A stretch of DNA of 64,000 nt from SFDP01 sp051891855 (lineage in GTDB: Bacteria > Bacillota > Clostridia > Lachnospirales > Lachnospiraceae), in NCBI GenBank assembly GCA_051891855.1, contig JBJFFP010000070.1, positions 21,826 through 85,825 of the forward strand, written 5' to 3'. Position numbers and translations under genes: made by a program. A model generated the notes under the pieces. The model worked only from the letters and a program-made list of their open reading frames with translations. It did no database searches and was not told where the DNA came from. Positions within the stretch are counted from its first letter, which is position 1, and each line of letters starts with the position of its first letter. Of the stretch, positions 17,415 through 27,312 are shown piece after piece.

Positions 17415-19484
17415 CTATTTCGTCAGAAGAAGCATGATTTCATTGCTTCTTTGTACAAATTTACTCATGGCGTCTGCCTCCAGCGGTGCATGCTGGATTC
17501 TGGCCAGATCATAGAGCTGTTCGCAAATCATTTTGCTGTTTTCTTGCTCCTGGTGATCAGCCACATACTGTACCAACGGATGATTTGCATTTAAAATCAG
17601 TGTCTCTCCTTCCTTACCTCCAAACATGGACATATCCATACCCGGCATGGCATACATCTTCATCATGTCCTGCATACGACGGCTTTCCTCGGAAAGGGTA
17701 ATCATTGATGCAATCTTTTTATTCTTCAGTTTTTCCATTTTAATCTGAAGAGCATCGTTCTTTAAGGCTTTTTTGAACAGTTTGCCCAGGCTTTCTGCCT
17801 GTGCTGCCAGCTCCTTTTGAATCTTTTTGCTGGTCTTTGCCTTCATGGTATCGGTAACATCTGCATCAATACGCATGAATTTAATATTCTCATTCTTACT
17901 TTCCAGCTGGGAGATAAAGGGCTGGTCTATATTGTGGGTAAGGATAACCGCATCCATTTTTGCCGCTTTAAACATATTGATATACTGGCTCTGCTGCTGT
18001 TCATCGGTAACGTAGTAAATTACCTTTTCCTTGGTTTCTTCCGCGGCAGCTTCCGAGTTTTCCTCATCCTTGACTACCTCAGCATCTACAGCATTGCCCT
18101 CACTGTCTACAGCTTTTTCTTCGCTCTCTTCTGCATCAATGGGTTTAACCTCCAGGCATTCCGGCAGGGTGAGATACTTTCCTTCCAGATTCTTAAAGAG
18201 GATATAATCGGTCATCTTCTCACAGAACTTATCGTCCTTTAAGCAGCCGAATTTGATGAAGGGGCTGATATCATCCCAGTACTTGTCGTACTCCTCCTTA
18301 TCCGTTTTGCACATTCCGGAAAGCTTGTCCGCCACCTTTTTGGTAATATATTCGGAAATCTTCTTCACAAAGCCATCATTCTGCAGGGCACTTCTGGATA
18401 CGTTAAGGGGCAGATCCGGACAGTCAATTACTCCCTTTAATAAAAGCAGGAACTCCGGAATAACCTCCTTGATATTATCGGCAATAAATACCTGATTATT
18501 GTACAGCTTAATGGTTCCTTCAATGGACTCGTATTCCATATTAATTTTAGGGAAATAAAGAATCCCCTTTAAGTTAAAGGGATAGTCCATATTTAGATGA
18601 ATCCAGAATAAGGGTTCCTTATAGTCTTTAAATACCTTTCGGTAAAACTCCTGATAATCTTCTTTGGTACACTCATTGGGATGTCTGGTCCAAAGAGGCT
18701 CAGTCTCATTTAACAGCTCGGGACGCTTCTTGATTTTCAGCTTCACCGGCTCTTCCTTTTCTTCTCCCTCTTTTTTCTCCGGTTGAATGGTTTCCACCAC
18801 TTCATCCGTATCCAGTTTTTCACTTTCCAAAATCACCTGGGTTTCTGTTGTATCTGCCTGAGAAAGATAAATTTCCGTCGGCATAAAGGAGCAGTATTTC
18901 TGGATCACTTCTCTGGCTTTATACTGGTTGCAGAATTCCAAAACGTCTTCGTTGACAAAGAGTGTGATGGTTGTACCAACCTCATCCCTGCTTCCCTCTG
19001 TCATCGTATATTCCGTTCCTCCGTCACATTCCCAGTGAACGGCCCCGGCACCTTCCGTCCAGGAGAGGGTATCGATATGCACCTCATCTGCTACCATAAA
19101 TGCAGAGTAAAATCCCAGACCGAAATGACCGATAATCTGATCTTCATTGGTCTTATCCTTATACTTCTCTATGAAGTCTGTAGCACCGGAAAAAGCGATT
19201 TGGTTAATATATTCCTCCACCTCCTCTGCCGTCATTCCTATTCCATTGTCCTTAAAGGTCAATGTTTTAGCCTGAGGGTTGACAATCACCTGAATCTTCC
19301 CCTTATAATCCGCGGGAAGAGTATATTCCCCCATCATATCCAGCTTCTTTAATTTGGTAATGGCATCACAGCCATTGGAGATTAATTCTCTGAAAAAAAT
19401 ATCATGGTCTGAATACAGCCACTTTTTAATAATGGGAAAAATGTTTTCACTGTTAATGGACAGGTTTCCATGTTTATCTGCCAT
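17415..19484 (-). CDS. htpG: Chaperone HtpG (bacterial Hsp90)
   Basis: ATP-dependent homodimeric cytosolic chaperone. 689 residues. The N-terminal GHKL ATPase shows ELISNGCDAITKL, DNGIGM and GHFGLGFYSAF. The middle domain has the conserved LPLNVSRSALQ segment. The family is usually about 620-640 residues; the extra length is partly an acidic stretch around residues 440-480 (DSEGNAVDAEVVKDEE). The ATG at 19484 is preferred; a GTG three codons earlier lies too close to AAAGGA. A perfect CIRCE operator and a consensus promoter lie just upstream, so control by the HrcA heat-shock repressor is expected. Confidence 0.96.
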   Translation of the reverse strand: MADKHGNLSINSENIFPIIKKWLYSDHDIFFRELISNGCDAITKLKKLDMMGEYTLPADYKGKIQVIVNPQAKTLTFKDNGIGMTAEEVEEYINQIAFSGATDFIEKYKDKTNEDQIIGHFGLGFYSAFMVADEVHIDTLSWTEGAGAVHWECDGGTEYTMTEGSRDEVGTTITLFVNEDVLEFCNQYKAREVIQKYCSFMPTEIYLSQADTTETQVILESEKLDTDEVVETIQPEKKEGEEKEEPVKLKIKKRPELLNETEPLWTRHPNECTKEDYQEFYRKVFKDYKEPLFWIHLNMDYPFNLKGILYFPKINMEYESIEGTIKLYNNQVFIADNIKEVIPEFLLLLKGVIDCPDLPLNVSRSALQNDGFVKKISEYITKKVADKLSGMCKTDKEEYDKYWDDISPFIKFGCLKDDKFCEKMTDYILFKNLEGKYLTLPECLEVKPIDAEESEEKAVDSEGNAVDAEVVKDEENSEAAAEETKEKVIYYVTDEQQQSQYINMFKAAKMDAVILTHNIDQPFISQLESKNENIKFMRIDADVTDTMKAKTSKKIQKELAAQAESLGKLFKKALKNDALQIKMEKLKNKKIASMITLSEESRRMQDMMKMYAMPGMDMSMFGGKEGETLILNANHPLVQYVADHQEQENSKMICEQLYDLARIQHAPLEADAMSKFVQRSNEIMLLLTK

Positions 19485-19519
19485 ATTTATCACGTTCCTT
19501 TCTTCATTTTATTGATTTT

Positions 19520-19548
19520 ATTCTATTCCCGGGAAATTCAAAAGTCAA
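19520..19548 (-). promoter_or_regulatory. htpG promoter
   Basis: On the minus strand TTGACT, a 17-bp spacer and TAGAAT, starting eight bases downstream of the CIRCE element. Confidence 0.8.
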
Positions 19549-19555
19549 CCAAAAA

Positions 19556-19582
19556 TTAGCACTCAACTAATTTGAGTGCTAA
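19556..19582 (-). promoter_or_regulatory. CIRCE operator (HrcA binding site) of htpG
   Basis: TTAGCACTC, a nine-base spacer and GAGTGCTAA: an exact match to the CIRCE inverted repeat. It lies just upstream of the -35 box, so repression would need to work from there rather than by covering the start site. Confidence 0.92.
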
Positions 19583-19633
19583 TAACAGGCTGAAACCCTT
19601 GATTTTACTGGATTTTATAAATCTTAAATTTTT

Positions 19634-20698
19634 CTAAATCCACTGTGAAAAGCTGTTTGTGCCAAAATGCTCCTCGTATATTTCAAAAAAATCAGTGGTG
19701 TCTACCTCTTCGTCATGAATAAGCTCAACCTTTTCCCAAAGCGTTGTATTCATTGCCTTTGCTAAGTCCAGGGCAAAGGCTGAATAGCGTTCATCGAAAA
19801 CCTCTTTTCTTTTTTCCTCCACGATCTGAATCTTATTGGCATCGGTTTCCTCCTGATTAAAGGTGGTAATGCATTTAATAATATGGTAACCATATTCCGT
19901 TTCCACCACATCACTGATTTCTCCTTTGCCCAAATTAAAGGCCGTCTCTTCAAGCTCTGCATTCATCTGTCCCTTACGGAAGGAATACTGCGTCTGTCCG
20001 TCTTCATTATAAAGCTCTGCCAGACGGCTGAAATCCTGACCCTCATCAAGCATCTTTTTTACTTCCAGAGCCCGGCTAAAAGCCTCCTGCTTCCTGCTTT
20101 CTGAAAACTCCTGCCTGTTTCCCTCTTCATCCAGGGTGTAGGTTTTAATCAATATATGGTCTACCGTAATGGTTCTGGCTTCATCATCACTTACCTCAGG
20201 ATTTATATCCTTAATGATATAATAATAAACCTTATTGGCCAGGGCATAATCCCGGTACAGCTGGCGTATCGTTTCCTCACTGACCCCCATGACCTCTATC
20301 TCCTTCTGATTCAGTCCCGAATAATAGACTTCTGCCGTTTTCCGAACCTTTTCCTCTTCCTCCTTTGTCAGCTCCACCTGCTCCTTTTGGGCTAACAGAG
20401 TCATAGCCTTAATCTGAGAAATCTGGGCCAGTACCATTTCCTTGATATTGTCTTCCAATGTAACACCTTCCAGACTGGTCTGCCAGATTCGCTCTCCATA
20501 CACCTTTTCATAACGACAGCCGGTATTGGTCAGATATACCATTAATTCCGGGAGACTGCAGGAGGTGTTCTCAATACGAAAAACCTCCTGTCTGCCCAGT
20601 CCGGTATAAAGCACGATTTTGGTCTTTCCCTTATTACAGCCGGACAGCACCAGCAGTACCGGTAGGATTAAAAGCAATAATCTTCTTCCCGTTTTCAT
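19634..20698 (-). CDS. Parvulin-type peptidyl-prolyl isomerase lipoprotein (PrsA/SurA-like)
   Basis: 354 residues. The start at 20698 places a lipoprotein signal at the N-terminus (basic MKTGRR, hydrophobic run, LVLSGC), predicting export and lipidation of Cys. An N-terminal helical region (about 80-185) resembles the chaperone region of SurA/PrsA. Residues about 175-275 hold a rotamase domain with DHILIKTYT, QDFSRLAELYNED and a C-terminal ETEYGYHIIKC. It should help exported proteins fold on the outer face of the membrane. A possible upstream start would put residues before the signal peptide and is unlikely. The gene follows sbcC by 56 bp and precedes htpG, which has its own promoter. Confidence 0.88.
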   Translation of the reverse strand: MKTGRRLLLLILPVLLVLSGCNKGKTKIVLYTGLGRQEVFRIENTSCSLPELMVYLTNTGCRYEKVYGERIWQTSLEGVTLEDNIKEMVLAQISQIKAMTLLAQKEQVELTKEEEEKVRKTAEVYYSGLNQKEIEVMGVSEETIRQLYRDYALANKVYYYIIKDINPEVSDDEARTITVDHILIKTYTLDEEGNRQEFSESRKQEAFSRALEVKKMLDEGQDFSRLAELYNEDGQTQYSFRKGQMNAELEETAFNLGKGEISDVVETEYGYHIIKCITTFNQEETDANKIQIVEEKRKEVFDERYSAFALDLAKAMNTTLWEKVELIHDEEVDTTDFFEIYEEHFGTNSFSQWI

Positions 20699-20754
20699 TC
20701 TTCCTTTTCCTTCTCCCATAAAACGATTTATCCCCATTTTACAAAAAAAGCAAA

Positions 20755-23043
20755 TTAAAGACAATTGATAATTTTGGCATTGCTGAAGCCGGTCTGAGTT
20801 TTGCTGACCAATATCTGTGTCGGAATTTTTCTTTTAAGCTCCTCTACATGGGAAATGATTCCTACCAGACGATTTCCTTCGCTTAGAGAGGATAAGACTG
20901 TCAATGCCTGTTCCAGAGCTTCTTCATCCAGTGAGCCAAAGCCTTCATCCACAAACATGGTATCCAGCCTTACTCCCCCTGAGCATGCCTGAATCTCATC
21001 TGCCAGTCCCAGTGCCAGACAGAGAGAGGCCATAAAGGCCTCTCCACCGGACAAGGTTTTTACGCTTCGGACAGAACCGTTATAATGGTCGATTACTTCC
21101 AGATCCAATCCACTTTGACTCCGATTATTTTCTGCCGTCTTTTTCCGAATCAGGGTGTACTGCCCTCCGGTCATGGCTTCAAACCGCAGATTTGCCTGTT
21201 CCAATATCCGTTCAAAGCAGGCCATCTGCACATAGGTTTCTAACATAATCTTTCCTTTTTCATTCAGTCTGCCGCTCACCGTATCGTATAAAGCCTTCAT
21301 CCAGCCATAGGTTCCTTCTTTTTCTTCCAATACTCTTGCCTTTCTGCCAATCTGTTCTAAGGCAAAGCTGTTTTTTTCCAGCCTCCGGCTTCTCTTTTCC
21401 AATTCTTCCGACTCCTGCTTTTTTTGATGGTTTAATCGGTGAAATTCATCCACAAGCTGTTCCCGATTCCCAGCCTTTATTGTTTTCAGCTCCTCCTCTC
21501 TTGCCTGTATCTCTCCCGCCAATAAGGCCATATCCTGCTTAAGTCTGTTTAAAGCTTTTTCTGCCTCTTCCTTTTCTCTTTTAATCCGCTCTCTCAGGCC
21601 CTGCAGCTTCTTCAGCTTCTGATAAAGCTGCTCTGCCTCTTCACCCTCTTCCATGCCCCGGCAATTTTCCTCCAGACTTCTTTCCTTTTCTTCTACATTT
21701 CCTTTCAGGGCCGCCGCTTTTTGGTTAAGCTCCATCAACTCCTGTTCCTTTTTTTCCAGTCTTCTTTTGGACTCCTGCCACTCTTCCTTTGTCGGTGCTT
21801 CAAGGGAAACGGGTGCAGGTGAGGGATGCTCTGTAGAGCCACAGACAGGACAGGGATTTCCGGGAATCAACGTTTGGGATAAAATTCCCGCCTGATGATC
21901 CAAAAAGGCCTGCTCCGTTTTTTGATATTCCCATCGAAGAGCCTGCCTGCTTTTACTTCCCTGCTCATAAGCAGCCAGAGCCAGCTCATAGGACTTCTTT
22001 AATTGCTGAAGCTGATTTTTTTGCTTCTGAACTTCCTCCAGACGGGCCAATCTGTCCCGTATACCGGAAATTTCCTCTCCCAGCTCTTCCAGTCGTGAGA
22101 ACTCTTTCCCGGCTTTTTCACAGCGTTCTCCCGCTTCCTCCAGACTCTGTCCTTTTTTCTCCAGTAAAACGGCTTTTTCCTTCAGCTCCTGCTGTAGCCT
22201 CTCTCCCCTGTCCGCCTCATTAATCTGTGCCGTCAGCTTCTGCAGCCTTTCCTCCCATAAACGGATCATCTCCCGTTTTTCCCGGCTGACTTTTCTGTCC
22301 TCTTCCACCAGTCTTTCCAGTAAAGCCATTACCTCCGGCAACAGCATCCTCTCTTCTGTGGCCTTCTGCCATTGAAAATAGGCTTCATGCTCTTCTTCAC
22401 ATATGGTGCCCTGGATATATTGTCTTATGCTTTTTCTCAGGTCCTCGCATTCTCCGTAAAGACTGCGGAAGTCTCTTCCAATTTCATTCTGTAAAAGCTC
22501 ATATTTTTCGGTATTAAAAATTCGGCGAAAAATCTTCATCCTATCCTCTGTAGAGGCCAGAAGCAGCTTCAGAAAATCCCCCTGGGCAATCATGGCAACC
22601 TGGGTAAACTGTTGGCGATTCACTCCCAGAATCTCTGTTATTCTTCCGGTCACCTCAGTGGTTTTGGTCACCACTCTTCCCCCCGGTTCAAGCAGTTGGG
22701 CACTTTCATTCTGCCAGGTCATTCCTTCTCCCCGTTCCTTGGGCCTTAAATATCTGGGAGTTCTTCTTATCCGATATTCTTTTCCTCTGCATAAAAAGGA
22801 AAGCTCCACAAAGGTAGGTGTTCCCGCCTGTGCATATTTACTGCGAAACATCTCCGGCTTGCGGTAATCCCCACTGGCCTCACCATAAAGAGCATAGGTT
22901 ATAGCATCAAAGATGGTGGTCTTACCTGCTCCCGTATCTCCGGTAATCAGATATAGTCCCCGTTCTCCCAATTCCCTAAAATCCAAAATCGTCTTACCTG
23001 CATAGGGGCCAAAAGCCGACAGGATTAAGCTTAAGGGTCTCAT
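20755..23043 (-). CDS. sbcC: DNA repair exonuclease SbcCD, ATPase subunit
   Basis: Rad50-like SMC ATPase that with SbcD (Mre11-like) cleaves DNA hairpins and processes ends. 762 residues, shorter than the roughly 1050-1130 of well-known homologues, mainly through shorter coiled coils. Walker A is GDTGAGKTTI (about 35-44). The zinc hook is CPVC (about residue 390), in the middle of the coiled coil. The C-terminal half has the signature LSGGEAFMASL and Walker B MFVDEGFGSLDEE. The start overlaps the sbcD stop by four bases (ATGA), implying translational coupling. Confidence 0.95.
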   Translation of the reverse strand: MRPLSLILSAFGPYAGKTILDFRELGERGLYLITGDTGAGKTTIFDAITYALYGEASGDYRKPEMFRSKYAQAGTPTFVELSFLCRGKEYRIRRTPRYLRPKERGEGMTWQNESAQLLEPGGRVVTKTTEVTGRITEILGVNRQQFTQVAMIAQGDFLKLLLASTEDRMKIFRRIFNTEKYELLQNEIGRDFRSLYGECEDLRKSIRQYIQGTICEEEHEAYFQWQKATEERMLLPEVMALLERLVEEDRKVSREKREMIRLWEERLQKLTAQINEADRGERLQQELKEKAVLLEKKGQSLEEAGERCEKAGKEFSRLEELGEEISGIRDRLARLEEVQKQKNQLQQLKKSYELALAAYEQGSKSRQALRWEYQKTEQAFLDHQAGILSQTLIPGNPCPVCGSTEHPSPAPVSLEAPTKEEWQESKRRLEKKEQELMELNQKAAALKGNVEEKERSLEENCRGMEEGEEAEQLYQKLKKLQGLRERIKREKEEAEKALNRLKQDMALLAGEIQAREEELKTIKAGNREQLVDEFHRLNHQKKQESEELEKRSRRLEKNSFALEQIGRKARVLEEKEGTYGWMKALYDTVSGRLNEKGKIMLETYVQMACFERILEQANLRFEAMTGGQYTLIRKKTAENNRSQSGLDLEVIDHYNGSVRSVKTLSGGEAFMASLCLALGLADEIQACSGGVRLDTMFVDEGFGSLDEEALEQALTVLSSLSEGNRLVGIISHVEELKRKIPTQILVSKTQTGFSNAKIINCL

Positions 23044-24179
23044 CCCAATTCTCCTTTCCAGATTTTTTCCATTTTCTCCCTCAGATAAAGCTGTTGTTTT
23101 TCATTCAGGGGCTGATTATTCATTTCCTCATAAAAGCCTGCAAACAGCTCTTCGGGGGACCAGGCAGCATGCTCGCGCCGTACCTGTATCTCCCGGTTTT
23201 CTCTTGTACGTGTGTTATCATAGCTTAGCTGTAAAAGTCCGGGATAAAGAATAGCCAGACGATTAAAGGCATCCGGTACATCCTCCTCGTCCAAAAGAGT
23301 AATCTGTACATAATCCTCCCTTACTTCCTTTTCCTGTCCCCTTCTTTCGATAAGCTCTGTAAAAAAGCCTCTCAGTCGTACCATATCCCTTTTGGGTACA
23401 AGGGGGATTTCCCTGATTTCCACCTTTCCCTTTTCTCTCATTTCCACAATGGTTACCGACTTTTTATCTTCACTTTCCGAAAAAGAATATTTTAAAGGCG
23501 TACCGCAGTATCGAATTTCCCGTCTCATGACACTCTGGGGTCTATGCAGATGCCCCAGGGCCACATAGTCAAAGCAGGAAAATACTTCTGCTGCCACCTG
23601 ATCCACTCCACCTACAGTAATTTCCTCAGAATCGCACTTTACGGCTCCCGTAACGAACTGATGGGCTACCAGAATATTTCTCTCTCCGGGATGAACTTCC
23701 ATTTTCCTGATTACCGTTTCCATGGCCTGAGAATAGTCTCTGATTTCTTCTTCAGGATAAAAATGGCGAACATGAATAGGCTTGATAAAAGGCAGCAAAT
23801 AAATATGCAAAGGGCCAAATTTATCCTCCAGGGTTACTTCCAGTACTTCTCTATTATATACCGGAGAAAGATATACTCCCGCCAATCTGGTCAGCTTTCC
23901 CAGGAAAGCAATTCTCTCCGGCGAATCATGGTTTCCACTGATAACAAACACCTTACATTTATGTGTCGCCAGCCTGGTAAGAAAGGAATCAAAAAGTGCC
24001 ACAGCTTCAGCCGGCGGATAAAGCTTGTCATAAATATCACCTGCAATTAAAAGCCCGTCTATTTTCTCCTTTTCTGCTATATGCAGAATTTCTTCTAAAA
24101 TACTCCTTTGCTCTTCAAGAAGGGAAAGCTGATGCAGCTTTTTTCCCAGATGTAAATCAGATATATGTGCAAATTTCAT
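23040..24179 (-). CDS. sbcD: DNA repair exonuclease SbcCD, nuclease subunit
   Basis: Mre11-like metallophosphoesterase, 379 residues, normal length. Metal-binding motifs are visible in order: FAHISDLHLG, LIAGDIYD, VISGNHDSPERI, VAHQFV and ALGHLHRPQ. It lies upstream of and overlaps sbcC by four bases. AAAGGGAAAGGA precedes the ATG. Together with SbcC it forms the complex that opens hairpin structures behind replication forks. Confidence 0.96.
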   Translation of the reverse strand: MKFAHISDLHLGKKLHQLSLLEEQRSILEEILHIAEKEKIDGLLIAGDIYDKLYPPAEAVALFDSFLTRLATHKCKVFVISGNHDSPERIAFLGKLTRLAGVYLSPVYNREVLEVTLEDKFGPLHIYLLPFIKPIHVRHFYPEEEIRDYSQAMETVIRKMEVHPGERNILVAHQFVTGAVKCDSEEITVGGVDQVAAEVFSCFDYVALGHLHRPQSVMRREIRYCGTPLKYSFSESEDKKSVTIVEMREKGKVEIREIPLVPKRDMVRLRGFFTELIERRGQEKEVREDYVQITLLDEEDVPDAFNRLAILYPGLLQLSYDNTRTRENREIQVRREHAAWSPEELFAGFYEEMNNQPLNEKQQLYLREKMEKIWKGELG

Positions 24180-24272
24180 TTTTTTCCTTTCCCTTATTGG
24201 TAAAGAATCAGAAACAGGCAGGCCGATTATCCTTCGACCTGCCCATCTGTCTATCCTTATCCAACATCACTT

Positions 24273-26006
24273 CTAAATTTGGAATGCCTGCATCTCCTGT
24301 TCAAAAGCATCTGCAATTCTTTTCAAGCCTTCAGAATTTTCACTGATAAGAATCATATTGCTGCCTACCTCCTGTACGGATGCAAATGTCTGCTGTGTAC
24401 TTGCCGCATTCTCTTGGGCAATAGCCGTCAGATTAGATACCACATCCACAACATTATCTCTTGCCTCATCGATCTGGTTCATCTTATCTGCAATGATGCC
24501 GATGCTGTTCATGGTCTTTCCGATGCCTTCCTGAACCTGGATAAAGCTTTCTCTGGTCTTATCCACATTCTGGTTCTGTCTGCCCATAACCTCTTTAACC
24601 TCGTCCATGGCCTGTACAGCTTTTTGGGAATCTTCGATCAATACATGAATAATCTCTTCAATCTGCTTAGCCGACTCATTGGACTGTTCTGCAAGCTTTT
24701 GAATCTGTCCGGCAACTACCGCAAAGCCCCTTCCCTGTTCTCCTGCCCTGGCTGCTTCAATCGCAGCATTCAGGGAAAGAAGATTGGTTTCCTCAGCAAT
24801 GGAGGTAATCAGCTCCGTGGCCTTACGAATTTTTAATGCAGATTCATTCGTGGTATTGGTCTGCTCATAGATAATCTGAATTGCACCAGTGGCATGCCGG
24901 TTAATCTCCTCCAGCACCTCCAAAGTATGGGCCGCTTCCTTACTGGCATCCAGCATTTCCCGGGAATGTTCCCCTAAAAGCCCCATTTCTTCAGCACTTT
25001 CTATAATCATATCTCCCATCAGAACCACATTGTCCGTTGCCTTCTGGGTCTCATCCGCATGAGAGCCTGCTCCGTCAGCCACCTCCTGAACAGCATGATT
25101 AACCTGTTCAATGGCTCCGGTAATGGTTCTTACCTTTGAGTCTACCTGTTCCGATGTATTTTTAATATTTGTACTGCTGTCTATGATACTGCCGATTACT
25201 TCTGCCAGATGGCTTCTCAGCATATCAATGGCCTCAGCCATGGCTCCGCTCTCATCTTTACGCTGACTCATCTTTCCCAGAGTCTCATTTTCCCTAAAAT
25301 CCAAGCTGGCAATCTCCAAGGTTATATCGGTCAGCTGCTGAATGGGCCTGATGATTATACGGCTTACAACTAAGGCCACAGCGACAAAAAGTACCAGCAG
25401 GACAGCACCTGCAATTGAGCTTAGGCGCACAATGGCATTGGCCCCGGCCAAAGCATCATCCTGGTCAGCCGTAACCACCAAAATATACTGTTGGTCATCC
25501 GTCACATGGTAAGCTGCATATTTTTCAGCCCCATTATAGAGATACTGAACGGCGACGGTATCCATGGAAGCACTCCCTGACTGTATTTTCTGCACCACTT
25601 CCTTAATCACGGAAACCTCCACCTGACTGCCAATTTCACTGGAAACAGGGTGATAGCACAGGATACCATTGCGATCCACTACATAAGCATAGGAGCTGGG
25701 CATACCATTGATATTAATCTCTCCCACCAGTTCACTTAGGAATTCCGGAGTCACTTCTTTGCTTTCCCGCTTCAGCTCCTTCAGGGCAAGACTGACCTCT
25801 CCACCATGGGCTTCTGCCACATCCTCCATGTAGTTGAGAATAAACCGGTGATAATCCTTTTTAATTCCTATGGAATAGGACATTCCCAGCAGCACAATAA
25901 CAACCAACACTGCAGTAACCACCAACAATACAATCTTTGTCCCTATGGAGTAAGCTGTGGATACTCCCCGATCTGATTTTTTTCTCCTATGCTTAAATAA
26001 GCCCAT
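24273..26006 (-). CDS. Methyl-accepting chemotaxis protein with extracytoplasmic Cache-like sensor
   Basis: 577 residues. First membrane segment at about 25-45, then an extracytoplasmic domain to about 190 with single-Cache-like features (AYVVDRNGILCYHP, ending at YILVVTADQ), a second membrane segment at about 200-220, a HAMP linker (IRPIQQLTDI) and a methyl-accepting signalling domain with the hairpin-tip sequence ETNLLSLNAAIEAARAGEQG. It should signal to CheA/CheW; no chemotaxis kinase genes are in the window. The ATG at 26006 is chosen; a GTG six codons upstream is also possible, as neither has a strong ribosome site. Confidence 0.92.
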   Translation of the reverse strand: MGLFKHRRKKSDRGVSTAYSIGTKIVLLVVTAVLVVIVLLGMSYSIGIKKDYHRFILNYMEDVAEAHGGEVSLALKELKRESKEVTPEFLSELVGEININGMPSSYAYVVDRNGILCYHPVSSEIGSQVEVSVIKEVVQKIQSGSASMDTVAVQYLYNGAEKYAAYHVTDDQQYILVVTADQDDALAGANAIVRLSSIAGAVLLVLFVAVALVVSRIIIRPIQQLTDITLEIASLDFRENETLGKMSQRKDESGAMAEAIDMLRSHLAEVIGSIIDSSTNIKNTSEQVDSKVRTITGAIEQVNHAVQEVADGAGSHADETQKATDNVVLMGDMIIESAEEMGLLGEHSREMLDASKEAAHTLEVLEEINRHATGAIQIIYEQTNTTNESALKIRKATELITSIAEETNLLSLNAAIEAARAGEQGRGFAVVAGQIQKLAEQSNESAKQIEEIIHVLIEDSQKAVQAMDEVKEVMGRQNQNVDKTRESFIQVQEGIGKTMNSIGIIADKMNQIDEARDNVVDVVSNLTAIAQENAASTQQTFASVQEVGSNMILISENSEGLKRIADAFEQEMQAFQI

Positions 26007-26059
26007 TTTGATTCGTCGCCTCACTTTATCTCTTTTGTCTGCTATCTATGTATATCTGT

Positions 26060-27127
26060 CTAAACCTCCATAATCCAGCCCTCAGGGCCTTCAATTTTCC
26101 CCAGTTGAATCCCGGTAATGGTATCATAAAGCCTCTGGCTTACCGGTCCAATACCACCATCAGCAATCTGCACTACCTGTTCTCCCTCTCTTAAATGACC
26201 CACGGGAGAAACCACCGCTGCCGTTCCTGTCCCCCAAACTTCCTCCAGGGTACCATCTAAGGCTGCATCAAACAGCTCCTTAGCGGAAATTCTTCTCTCC
26301 TCAACCGTATACCCCCAGGATTTACAAAGCTCGATGCAGCTCTTTCGGGTAACCCCCGGCAAAATACTTCCGGTCAGCATGGGTGTAACAATTACTCCCT
26401 TAATCTTGAAGAAAATATTCATTGCTCCTACTTCTTCGATATATTTTCTCTCCACACCATCCAGCCAAAGGACCTGGGAATAGCCTTCATCATGTGCCTT
26501 TACCTGAGCCTTCAGGCTGGCTACATAATTGGCCCCTGCCTTAGCCTCACCCAGCCCCCCCCGAACGGCTCTGACGTACTCATCCTCTATCCAGATTTTT
26601 ACCGGATTCAACCCTTCAGGATAATAGGCCCCTACCGGGGATAAGATAATCATAAACTTATAGGTATGGGAAGGCCTTACCCCTAAAAAGGGATCGGTAG
26701 CAATTACAAAAGGTCTGATATAAAGAGATGTTCCCGGTTTATGGGGTATCCAGGCTTCGTCCAGCTTTACCAGTTCTTTGATAGCCTGAAGATAGTCCTC
26801 TTCCGGAATAGTGGGAATGCAAAGTCTCTCATTAGTGTTATTGGCCCGCTTTGCGTTCTCATCGGGACGAAACAGCAATGTTCTTCCGTCCTCTGCCTTA
26901 TAGGCCTTCAGTCCCTCAAACATTTCCTGCCCATAATGAAATACCATAGCAGAGGGCTGTAGCGAAACCGGTGCATAAGGTACAATTCTGGGGTCATACC
27001 AACCTTTCCCCTCCTCATAGTCCATAATGAACATATGATCCGTAAAAATCGTTCCGAAGGTTAAAGGATCCTCCGGTGTAGGAAGGGGCTTGGGATTTGT
27101 TGTTTTCTCATACCTGATTGTCAGCAT
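26060..27127 (-). CDS. ilvE: Branched-chain amino-acid aminotransferase
   Basis: Class IV PLP-dependent transaminase interconverting Leu, Ile and Val with their 2-oxo acids. 355 residues, matching the long (eukaryotic/Bacillus-type) BCAT form. Visible motifs: the cofactor lysine in GEAKAGANYVASL, the EEVGAMNIFF segment, LPGVTR and EVWGTGTAAVVSPV. CAGGAG precedes the ATG. Transcribed alone from its own promoter, divergently from the cold-shock gene. Confidence 0.95.
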   Translation of the reverse strand: MLTIRYEKTTNPKPLPTPEDPLTFGTIFTDHMFIMDYEEGKGWYDPRIVPYAPVSLQPSAMVFHYGQEMFEGLKAYKAEDGRTLLFRPDENAKRANNTNERLCIPTIPEEDYLQAIKELVKLDEAWIPHKPGTSLYIRPFVIATDPFLGVRPSHTYKFMIILSPVGAYYPEGLNPVKIWIEDEYVRAVRGGLGEAKAGANYVASLKAQVKAHDEGYSQVLWLDGVERKYIEEVGAMNIFFKIKGVIVTPMLTGSILPGVTRKSCIELCKSWGYTVEERRISAKELFDAALDGTLEEVWGTGTAAVVSPVGHLREGEQVVQIADGGIGPVSQRLYDTITGIQLGKIEGPEGWIMEV

Positions 27128-27171
27128 TTTTTTACACTCCTGTTTGTCATAAAATAATCCGTCTATGATTT

Positions 27172-27200
27172 ATTATTCTCCTAATTGACAAAAAAGTCAA
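27172..27200 (-). promoter_or_regulatory. ilvE promoter
   Basis: On the minus strand TTGACT, a 17-bp spacer and AATAAT, 45 bp before the start codon. A TTGTCAA/TTGACTT inverted motif overlaps it. Confidence 0.6.
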
Positions 27201-27231
27201 CTGTAAACCCTTATTTATCCAACTTTTATTC

Positions 27232-27260
27232 TTTACTTTTCCCCCAGACTGTGCTATTCT
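27232..27260 (+). promoter_or_regulatory. Cold-shock gene promoter
   Basis: TTTACT, a 17-bp spacer and an extended -10 TGC-TATTCT. It leaves a leader of about 45 nt before the ribosome site. Confidence 0.65.
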
Positions 27261-27312
27261 GTATCTGTTGTAAAAGCAACTTATATTTTTTATTTTTTTG
27301 GAGGACTTTGCA

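Noticed and set aside
24216..24246. Hairpin GGCAGG..CCTGCC between the chemoreceptor and sbcD
   Set aside because: No T-tract follows on the minus strand; too weak to call a terminator.
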